33,028 nucleotides of DNA, taken from positions 1 to 33,028 of the forward strand of contig CAYRMW010000025.1 of assembly GCA_964425595.1 (NCBI GenBank). Reading direction: 5' to 3'. A program made the position numbers and the translations under genes. Source of the stretch: Caccovicinus sp964425595 (GTDB lineage Bacteria; Bacillota; Clostridia; Lachnospirales; Lachnospiraceae). Below are positions 25,047-31,800 of the stretch, one piece after another; the first letter of the stretch is position 1; each line of letters opens with the position of its first letter. The notes beneath the pieces were generated by a model that saw only the letters and a program-made list of their open reading frames with translations, was not told the origin of the DNA and did no database searches.

Positions 25047-25959
25047 GGAGCGGCTCCGTGCCTTCTACGGCAGGCACAGTGTGTGGGTACGGCCGCTGTT
25101 AAAATTCATATTGTCGCTCATCGTGCTTTATCTGCTGAATGAAAACCTGGGCTATATGACAAAGTTAAATGAACTGTCGATCGTGGTGATCCTCAGTCTG
25201 GCGAGCGCGTTTTTGCCGACGAGCGTGCTGACCTTTCTGGCGGCGGTTGTCATGCTGCTTCATTTGTACGAACTGAGCCTGGAGTTAGCGATGACGTCCG
25301 GGATCCTGGTTCTGATCGTAGCGCTTTTATATGGAGGTCTTCAGCCGGGGGATTCCCTTCTTGTGGTGATCACGCCGGTGCTGTTTTTCCTGCGCGTGCC
25401 TTATGTAGCGCCGCTGGTCTTCGGCCTGACATGGAGCCTTTCTTCGATGATCTCCATGTCGGTGGGCATCTTCGTTTATTACCTGATCATGTACGCGAAT
25501 CAGAATGCCGGCGTACTGGCCGCTTCGGACACGGTGGACATCGTGCAGAAGTATACACAGATTCTGAACAGCCTTTTTACGAACAGTACGATGCTTTTGA
25601 TGGTGGCTGCTTTCGCTGCCGCTTTCCTGGTGGTCTTTCTGGTGCGGAATCTGTCGCTGGACTACGCCTGGCCCCTGGCGATCGGTGCGGGGACCGTGGT
25701 GATGCTTGCGGTAATCTTTATCGGCAATTCCACCATCGGCATGAATCTATCCATCGTTTCGCTGGCGTTTGAGATGCTTGTTTCGGTCATTCTGGCGTTT
25801 ATCTATCAGTTTTTTGCCTTCGCGGTAGATTACAGCAGGACGGAGTACCTGCAGTTTGAGGACGACGACTATTACTACTATGTCAAGGCGGTTCCGAAGA
25901 TCGCCGTCTCCGCGCCGGATGTGAAGGTGCAGCGGATCAACAGAAGGAAAAGTTATTAA
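25024..25959 (+). CDS. Uncharacterised polytopic membrane protein upstream of cdaA
   Basis: A 311-residue protein with roughly eight to ten hydrophobic helices between residues 20 and 275 and a short cytoplasmic tail containing an acidic, tyrosine-rich patch (DDDYYYYVKAVPK). No transporter motif or catalytic signature is visible, and I do not assign a family. AAAGGAGG precedes the start, which overlaps the previous gene by 23 bases, so the two proteins are probably made together. A 101-base gap with GC-rich hairpins separates it from cdaA. It may be an osmotic or turgor-related membrane partner of CdaA, by context only. Confidence 0.82.
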   Translation: MMGLLVFKERLRAFYGRHSVWVRPLLKFILSLIVLYLLNENLGYMTKLNELSIVVILSLASAFLPTSVLTFLAAVVMLLHLYELSLELAMTSGILVLIVALLYGGLQPGDSLLVVITPVLFFLRVPYVAPLVFGLTWSLSSMISMSVGIFVYYLIMYANQNAGVLAASDTVDIVQKYTQILNSLFTNSTMLLMVAAFAAAFLVVFLVRNLSLDYAWPLAIGAGTVVMLAVIFIGNSTIGMNLSIVSLAFEMLVSVILAFIYQFFAFAVDYSRTEYLQFEDDDYYYYVKAVPKIAVSAPDVKVQRINRRKSY

Positions 25960-25972
25960 AATTTATGATTGA

Positions 25973-26007
25973 CCGGCGGACGGCCGCCGGGGCAAGACCG
26001 GCGCCGG
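25973..26007 (+). repeat. GC-rich hairpins in the cdaA leader
   Basis: CCGGCGG (25973-25979) and CCGCCGG (25984-25990) form a perfect 7-bp stem with a four-base loop. A 10-base palindrome, CCGGCGCCGG, follows at 25998-26007. GACCGGCG occurs in both parts (25971 and 25996), so alternative pairings are possible. No T-run follows directly. It may set the relative expression of the upstream pair and cdaA. Confidence 0.5.
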
Positions 26008-26060
26008 CGTGTGTTTTGACGCCTGCATCGGTGTGTTTTAGGAAGGGAGGAGATGGCGGC

Positions 26061-26936
26061 ATGGCGGAACTAATGGAAAGATTTGGTTCCTGGATGTGGT
26101 TTTTGCCGAGGATTGCTCTGTCAAATCTGGTGGAGATCATCATTATCACCATCGTGATCTATAAGGTCCTTCTGTGGATTATGAATACCCGTGCCTGGAC
26201 CCTGTTGAAGGGCCTGGCAGTGATCTTGGCCTTTACGCTTGTGGTGGCGGTGTTTCAGCTGCGCACCATCCTATGGATTCTGGAGAGGACGGCGGCCATC
26301 GCGGCTACGGCGCTGCTGGTCATCTTTCAGCCGGAACTGCGCAAGGCGCTGGAACAGCTGGGAAGTCAGAAGATCATCACGCATCTTTTTTCCTTTGACG
26401 ACGGCAGGGAGAGTAATGAATTCACGGAGCGGACGGTGAATGAGATCGTCCGTGCCACGTTCGAGATGGCCAAGGTAAAGACCGGAGCCCTGATGGTGAT
26501 CGAACAGAATGACTCTCTTAAGGAGATCGAACGGACGGGGATCCAGATCAACGGACTGATATCGAGCCAGCTTCTGATCAATATTTTTGAACATAATACG
26601 CCGCTTCATGACGGGGCGGTTGTCCTTCGGGGGAACCGGGTGACGGCGGCGACCTGTTATCTGCCTCTGTCGGACAACATGAGCATCAGCAAAGAGCTGG
26701 GGACCCGCCACCGGGCGGCTGTGGGCATTTCCGAAACGACCGACAGCCTGACGATCGTCGTTTCGGAGGAAACGGGCGGCGTTACCGTGGCGGAGGGCGG
26801 CAGGCTGACACGCATCGGCGATGGAGAGACCCTCCGCGTCATCCTTTCCAGCCGTAAGGATGGCCAGGAAAGCACCAAAGGCAAGTTTAAATTGTGGAAG
26901 GGAAGGCTGAAGCATGAAAGAAAAGATCACGCGTAA
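26061..26936 (+). CDS. cdaA: Diadenylate cyclase CdaA
   Basis: It makes the second messenger c-di-AMP from two ATP. The protein is 291 residues. About three N-terminal membrane helices (residues 8-90) are followed by the DAC domain, with the DGA motif at 184-186 (LHDGAVV) and RHR at 216-218 (GTRHRAA), both needed for catalysis. I chose ATG 26061, preceded by GGGAGG. A longer in-frame start at 25965 would add 32 residues encoded by the GC-rich hairpin region. Its end overlaps cdaR by 23 bases, the conserved cdaA-cdaR coupling. The usual third gene, glmM, is not downstream; ptsH and ptsI are. Confidence 0.95.
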   Translation: MAELMERFGSWMWFLPRIALSNLVEIIIITIVIYKVLLWIMNTRAWTLLKGLAVILAFTLVVAVFQLRTILWILERTAAIAATALLVIFQPELRKALEQLGSQKIITHLFSFDDGRESNEFTERTVNEIVRATFEMAKVKTGALMVIEQNDSLKEIERTGIQINGLISSQLLINIFEHNTPLHDGAVVLRGNRVTAATCYLPLSDNMSISKELGTRHRAAVGISETTDSLTIVVSEETGGVTVAEGGRLTRIGDGETLRVILSSRKDGQESTKGKFKLWKGRLKHERKDHA

Positions 26937-28287
26937 CCTGGGTCTTAAGATACTTTCCGTTGTGATCGCCTTTCTGGTATGGCTGATCGTTGTCAATGTG
27001 TCGAACCCGGATGTGTCCGATTCGGTGAACGTTACCCTGGAGGTGCTGAACGGGGATGTGCTGACGGACGCGGGATTGTCCTATCGTATTGAAAATAACC
27101 GCACCACGGTAACGGTAGCCTACACGGCGAAGACCCAGGATTTAAGCAGCATCAGCAAAGCGGATTTTCGGGCCTATATCGACCTGGCGGATTACTATCC
27201 TGCCACCGGCACGGTTCCTGTTTACGTAGAGGTGCTGAACAATAAAGAGAGCCGGCTGCTTACCGTGTCGGCCAGGCCATCGGTCCTCAGGGTGGAGACG
27301 GAGGAGATCCAGCAGAAGGATTTTGATCTTGTGGTCCACTATGAAGGGAGCGCGGCGGAAGGATATGAGCTGGATTCGGTGGAGCTTTCCCCCAGCATGG
27401 TGACGGTCAAGGGGCCGGAGTCGGTCGTCGGGCGCATCAGCTCCGTCGGTGTGGAGATCAATATTGACGGCCTGAGCGAAGGAATTAGCGGTGTGGCCGA
27501 ACCGGTGTTTTACGACGCGAACAATAACGAGATGTCTCTTGAGGACGAGGTAGAGGTGGATGTGTCGGAAATCGAATATACGCTTTACTTTGTCGAGGAG
27601 AAGACGGTACAGCTGGAATTTGAGGTCAGCGGTACGCCGGCGGACGGGTACCGTTATACCGGGCTTGAGACCTCGATGGATTCGGTGCAGGTCATCGGTC
27701 CTCATGATGTGATTTCCCAGATCGATACGATCACTGTATCGGGACAGGTGTTGAGCATAGACGGCGCGACCGGAGACCGGGTATATACGGTCGACGTGGA
27801 AAATTACCTGACGAATCTGGAAAATGTGAGCATACCCTGGGACAGCCAGGTTACCATAATCCTGAAAGTGCAGCAGACGGAGCGTCTGACACTGGAGGTT
27901 TCTACTGATCGGATCATCCGGGTGGGCAGTCAGGATGACTATTATTACAGCTACGACCAGGATACGATCGAGGTGGTCGTGGAAGGACTCAGTGAAGAGC
28001 TGGACGGCCTGGAAGCCACGGATCTGATCATCGAAATGGATGTGTCGCAGCTGGAGGCCGGTTCCTATGAAGGTGTGCTAGACTTCGACGGCTTGGATGA
28101 CGGCGTTGAGGTGGTTAGTTACTCGGATTTCCATGTTCTGGTCAGCAGCAGAGAGCTGGGGCCGGGAACCGCGGTGACGGAAGGAAGCAGTCAGGCGGAG
28201 AGCACGGCTTCGCAAGAGAGCGGGACGGAGGAACAGGAAAACAGTACAGAACAGACAGAGAGCAGCAGCGAGACAGCTGCTCCGTAA
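26914..28287 (+). CDS. cdaR: CdaR, YbbR-domain regulator of CdaA
   Basis: A 457-residue protein. One N-terminal membrane helix (about residues 9-30, LKILSVVIAFLVWLIVVNVS) is followed by about four YbbR-type beta domains predicted outside the membrane, and by a low-complexity tail rich in Ser, Glu, Thr and Gln from about residue 412. CdaR binds CdaA through the membrane segment and adjusts its activity in Bacillus and Listeria. The start overlaps cdaA by 23 bases. The acidic tail is longer than the domain part needs and may be a spacer in the cell wall. Confidence 0.93.
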   Translation: MKEKITRNLGLKILSVVIAFLVWLIVVNVSNPDVSDSVNVTLEVLNGDVLTDAGLSYRIENNRTTVTVAYTAKTQDLSSISKADFRAYIDLADYYPATGTVPVYVEVLNNKESRLLTVSARPSVLRVETEEIQQKDFDLVVHYEGSAAEGYELDSVELSPSMVTVKGPESVVGRISSVGVEINIDGLSEGISGVAEPVFYDANNNEMSLEDEVEVDVSEIEYTLYFVEEKTVQLEFEVSGTPADGYRYTGLETSMDSVQVIGPHDVISQIDTITVSGQVLSIDGATGDRVYTVDVENYLTNLENVSIPWDSQVTIILKVQQTERLTLEVSTDRIIRVGSQDDYYYSYDQDTIEVVVEGLSEELDGLEATDLIIEMDVSQLEAGSYEGVLDFDGLDDGVEVVSYSDFHVLVSSRELGPGTAVTEGSSQAESTASQESGTEEQENSTEQTESSSETAAP

Positions 28288-28303
28288 CGGAGGTATTTGC
28301 AAT

Positions 28304-28567
28304 ATGGTAAGTGAAAAAGTAGTTATCAAAAATCCAAGCGGGCTGCATCTGCGCCCGGCAGGTCTTCTTTGCAAGGAGGCGATCAAATATAAATCTTCGA
28401 TCAATTTCCGCTTTCAGAGTACGACAGCCAATGCGAAAAGCGTATTGAGCGTGCTGGGCGCGTGCGTCAAGGCAGGCAACGAGCTGGAGTTTATCTGCGA
28501 AGGCGAAGATGAAAAGGAAGCACTGGCCGCGATGATCAAGCTGATCAATGAGGGACTGGGCGAATAA
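28304..28567 (+). CDS. ptsH: HPr phosphocarrier protein (second copy, next to enzyme I)
   Basis: An 87-residue HPr with His15 in SGLHLRPAG and Ser46 in AKSVLSV, so it has both the enzyme I site and the HPr-kinase site. CGGAGG precedes the start. It begins 16 bases after cdaR and 17 bases before ptsI, so it should be transcribed with the c-di-AMP genes. Compared with the first HPr (82-348) it keeps the active-site segment and the C-terminal CEGEDEKEAL pattern but differs in the middle. Its position beside enzyme I makes it the likely housekeeping HPr. Confidence 0.94.
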   Translation: MVSEKVVIKNPSGLHLRPAGLLCKEAIKYKSSINFRFQSTTANAKSVLSVLGACVKAGNELEFICEGEDEKEALAAMIKLINEGLGE

Positions 28568-28584
28568 AATGGGGAGGTAGCATT

Positions 28585-30297
28585 ATGTGCAAGGGTACGG
28601 GAGCATCGGCCGGAATTGGGATCGGCCGGGCGGTAATCGTGGAGGAAAAGGAGTTGGTCATCAAGCGGGAGACGGTTACCGATACAGCAGCAGAGGTGCG
28701 GCGTTTTAAGGAAGCACTGGAAGTCAGCAAGAGCCAGACGGAGGCGCTTGCCGAAGATCTGGGCAAACGCGTCGGTGAAAAAGAGGCGGAGATCTTAAAG
28801 GGACACATCATGCTGCTGTCTGATCCCATGCTGGTCGGCGAGATCGAGACGAACATCACCAATGAGCAGGTCAATGCGGAACATGCCATTGAGACCGTGT
28901 GCACGATGTATGCAGATATGTTCGCGTCTATGGGGGATGAACTGATGCAGCAGCGGGCTACGGATATGCGTGATATCAAGACTCGTATGCAGAAGGTGCT
29001 CCTTGGCGCAGATTCCGTAGACATTGCCTCGCTCCCGGCCGGAAGCGTGATCGTAGCCAGAGATCTGACGCCGTCAATGACGGCAGGCATCGACCCGGCC
29101 AGAGTGTCCGGGATCGTGACGGAGCTTGGCGGACGTACTTCGCACAGCGCGATCCTGGCGAGAGCGCTGGAGATTCCGGCGGTCGTGGCGCTGACCGGCA
29201 TCCTGGACCGGGTAAAGGACGGGGACATGCTGGTCCTGGACGGAACGGACGGCGCAGTCCTGGTCAATCCGGACGCGGAAGTTCTTGCGCAGTACCAGAG
29301 CAGGCGCGAGGCATTCCTGGTGGAAAAGAAGGAACTGGAACAGTACATCGGAAGGCCTTCCATCACAAAGGACGGCGTGCGGGTGGAGCTGGCAGGGAAT
29401 ATCGGCAAGCCGGAAGATGTGGACAAGGTGCTGCAGTATGACGGTGAGGGCGTCGGCCTGTTCCGTACTGAATTCCTTTTTATGGACAGGGACTCCATGC
29501 CCACGGAAGAAGAGCAGTTTGAGGCGTACCGCAAGGTGGCCGTAGCGCTGGATGGGAAGCCGGTGATCATCCGCACCCTGGATATCGGCGGTGACAAGGA
29601 TATTCCCTACATGGGACTGGAGAAGGATGAGAATCCTTTCTTAGGATACCGCGCCGTCCGTTTCTGCCTGGACAGGAAAGATGATGTGTACCGTCCGCAG
29701 CTCCGCGCACTTTTGCGCGCCAGTGCTTACGGGAATATCAAGATCATGGTGCCGTTAGTAACCTGTATCGAGGAGTACCGCCAGGTCAAGGCGCTGCTTC
29801 ATGAGATCATGGCGGAGCTTGACCGGGAGGGGATCGCTTACAATAAGAATATCCAGCTGGGGATCATGGTAGAGACGGCCGCGGCCTCGCTGATCGCCGA
29901 TCTCTTTGCCAAGGAAGCCGACTTTTTCAGCATCGGGACCAACGACCTGACGCAGTATACGATGTCGGTAGACCGTGGAAACGACAAGATTTCCTACCTG
30001 TATTCCACCTTTAATCCCGCAGTCCTGCGCAGCATCCGGCACATCATTGCCTGTGCCAGAGAGGCCGGCATCATGGTAGGTATGTGCGGCGAGGCGGCCA
30101 GCGATCCGATGATGATCCCGCTGCTTCTGGCGTTTGGCCTGAATGAATTCAGTATGAGTCCGTCCGCGATCCTCCGGGCGAGAAAGATCGTCACCCGGTA
30201 CAGTACCCGGGAACTGCAGGCTGTAGCGGACAAGGCGATGAGCTTTGCCACGACGGCGGAAGTAGAAGACTATATGAGAGAGTTCGTAAAACAATGA
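28585..30297 (+). CDS. ptsI: PTS enzyme I, phosphoenolpyruvate-protein phosphotransferase
   Basis: It starts the sugar phosphotransferase relay by taking phosphate from phosphoenolpyruvate and passing it to HPr. The protein is 570 residues, normal for the family. The phospho-histidine is His187 in GGRTSHSAILARALEIP. The C-terminal PEP-binding barrel carries the FFSIGTNDLTQYTM segment and the active-site cysteine in MCGEAASDP. GGGGAGG precedes the start. The final stop overlaps the start of the next gene by four bases (ATGA), linking its translation to a polysaccharide polymerase-like gene. Confidence 0.96.
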   Translation: MCKGTGASAGIGIGRAVIVEEKELVIKRETVTDTAAEVRRFKEALEVSKSQTEALAEDLGKRVGEKEAEILKGHIMLLSDPMLVGEIETNITNEQVNAEHAIETVCTMYADMFASMGDELMQQRATDMRDIKTRMQKVLLGADSVDIASLPAGSVIVARDLTPSMTAGIDPARVSGIVTELGGRTSHSAILARALEIPAVVALTGILDRVKDGDMLVLDGTDGAVLVNPDAEVLAQYQSRREAFLVEKKELEQYIGRPSITKDGVRVELAGNIGKPEDVDKVLQYDGEGVGLFRTEFLFMDRDSMPTEEEQFEAYRKVAVALDGKPVIIRTLDIGGDKDIPYMGLEKDENPFLGYRAVRFCLDRKDDVYRPQLRALLRASAYGNIKIMVPLVTCIEEYRQVKALLHEIMAELDREGIAYNKNIQLGIMVETAAASLIADLFAKEADFFSIGTNDLTQYTMSVDRGNDKISYLYSTFNPAVLRSIRHIIACAREAGIMVGMCGEAASDPMMIPLLLAFGLNEFSMSPSAILRARKIVTRYSTRELQAVADKAMSFATTAEVEDYMREFVKQ

Positions 30298-31622
30298 TCG
30301 TTTATCTGATCAGCTATGGATTGTGTTTCTGCCTGGCCAGGGCCGGATGGTATATCCCATCCGGCCTGGTGCTGCTTGTCGGCGCGGTCTGGCTGTACGG
30401 CAAAGATTACCGCTTTTCCGGCAACCTGATCCATCTGCGCGGGCTTTTCTGCCTGTTTTTCGTGGGAGGACAGGCGATTTCCTGCTTTAAGCTGAGCAGT
30501 CTGCAGAGCGACTGGACGTGGATGACCTGGGCCTGCTGTCTGGCGGCGGTGGTTTGTTTCTATCTGGCTTTTTCCCTGGCCATGCGATGCTTTGGAGAAC
30601 CGGGGCAGCCGCACTGGATGAAAAAGCAGGCCAGGGGCAGCCGGGAAATCCTGCCGGGAGAACTCCACAGCAGACTGCGCCTCTATAAGAAGCCGTTGTT
30701 TTATTCCATGGGGATTGTGACGGTAGTTTCATCCGCCGCGTTTTGTCTGGAGGCGCTGGTCCTTGGCTATGTGCCCATCTTTTTACGGGGCGTACCCCAT
30801 GCATATTCTTATTTTCATATCAGCGGCGTTCATTATTTTACGGTATCCTGCGTGCTGGAGCCCTCGCTCGCCGTGCTGTATCTGCTGGCGGGAGAGGAGA
30901 GGAGCCGTTCGCGGCGGGTGCTTGCGGTGGCCTTTACGGTGATCTGCCTGCTCAATCCCATCCTCTGTGTGTCCAGGTTCCAGCTGATCTTCGCGGTGGG
31001 CATGGCGGTGTTTACGTTCATCGCGGTTAATCACCGGATCCGTCTGACACAGGTGCTCCTTCTAATCTGCGTCATGATCCCGGCATATGTGATCCTGACT
31101 ATTGCCCGCAGCCACGATGTAGAATACCTGAACGGCATCTTTTCCATGAAGAGCGATGCGGTCCCCATCTTCATCACTCAGCCTTATATGTATATCGCGA
31201 ACAATTATGACAACTTTGATTGTCTGGTGCGGGAGCTTCCTGCCCACGCCATGGGCCTGCGGATGCTTTTCCCCGTGCTGGCGCTGACCGGACTGAAGTT
31301 TCTCCTGCCCTCCCTGGTGGATTTTCCTATCTATGTCAATAAAGAAGAGCTCACGACGCTGACACTGATCTATGACGCCTACTATGATTTCGGTTTTCCG
31401 GGAGTCGTACTGTTTTGCGCGGTCCTAGGTGTTCTTTGTGCCTTCCTGGTCCGGGCGCTTTTGCAGATGAGAAATCCGGTCGGCTATCTGATCTATGCCC
31501 AGGCGGCCATGTATATGACGTTATCGTTTTTCACGACATGGTTTTCCAATCCAACCACCTGGTTTTACTTTGGGGCGACGGTGTTGATCTACCTTTTCTG
31601 CCGTTACCGCAAGGGCCGATAG
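30294..31622 (+). CDS. Wzy/O-antigen-polymerase-like membrane protein
   Basis: A 442-residue protein with about ten to twelve membrane helices and a large extracytoplasmic loop between late helices, containing Arg (RSHDVEYLNGIFSMKSD and the NYDNFDCLVREL segment), as in oligosaccharide repeat-unit polymerases. It probably joins repeat units of a cell-surface polysaccharide, or is a relative with a ligase role. No glycosyltransferase or flippase gene is nearby, which is unusual for a Wzy. The start overlaps the ptsI stop by four bases. Family placement rests on topology and general resemblance. Confidence 0.72.
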   Translation: MIVYLISYGLCFCLARAGWYIPSGLVLLVGAVWLYGKDYRFSGNLIHLRGLFCLFFVGGQAISCFKLSSLQSDWTWMTWACCLAAVVCFYLAFSLAMRCFGEPGQPHWMKKQARGSREILPGELHSRLRLYKKPLFYSMGIVTVVSSAAFCLEALVLGYVPIFLRGVPHAYSYFHISGVHYFTVSCVLEPSLAVLYLLAGEERSRSRRVLAVAFTVICLLNPILCVSRFQLIFAVGMAVFTFIAVNHRIRLTQVLLLICVMIPAYVILTIARSHDVEYLNGIFSMKSDAVPIFITQPYMYIANNYDNFDCLVRELPAHAMGLRMLFPVLALTGLKFLLPSLVDFPIYVNKEELTTLTLIYDAYYDFGFPGVVLFCAVLGVLCAFLVRALLQMRNPVGYLIYAQAAMYMTLSFFTTWFSNPTTWFYFGATVLIYLFCRYRKGR

Positions 31623-31651
31623 CTTGCCATGCAGCAGATGAGGACGATGCA

Positions 31652-31710
31652 ATCGCGAAAAATTCTCAACAGACAGAACGTGACGTGGTTACTGATAATT
31701 CTTTCGCGAT
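31652..31710. repeat. Extended TCGCGA dyad upstream of the pfl promoter
   Basis: ATCGCGAAAAATT (31652-31664) and AATTCTTTCGCGAT (31697-31710) are inverted copies apart from one extra C, with a 32-base loop. No T-run follows, so a terminator for the previous operon is doubtful. It may be an operator or looping site 18 bases before the -35 box. I see no other terminator after 31622. Confidence 0.5.
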
Positions 31711-31727
31711 AAATGTAAAATGGGGAG

Positions 31728-31762
31728 TTGACGAGATCGCGCATAGTTGGTATATTGTATAC
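31728..31762 (+). promoter_or_regulatory. Promoter of pyruvate formate-lyase with an overlapping palindrome
   Basis: TTGACG (31728-31733) and TATATT (31751-31756) are separated by 17 bases, with TGG before the -10. The perfect inverted repeat GTATA-TTG-TATAC (31750-31762) covers the -10, as a repressor operator would. Confidence 0.72.
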
Positions 31763-31800
31763 ATGAGCAGGGTTAATTTTTTAACAGGAGGTTAAATGCA

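Noticed and set aside
25965..26060. Upstream in-frame start that would lengthen CdaA by 32 residues
   Set aside because: The added residues come from the GC-rich hairpin region, have no ribosome binding site in front and do not resemble CdaA N-termini; ATG 26061 has a good one.
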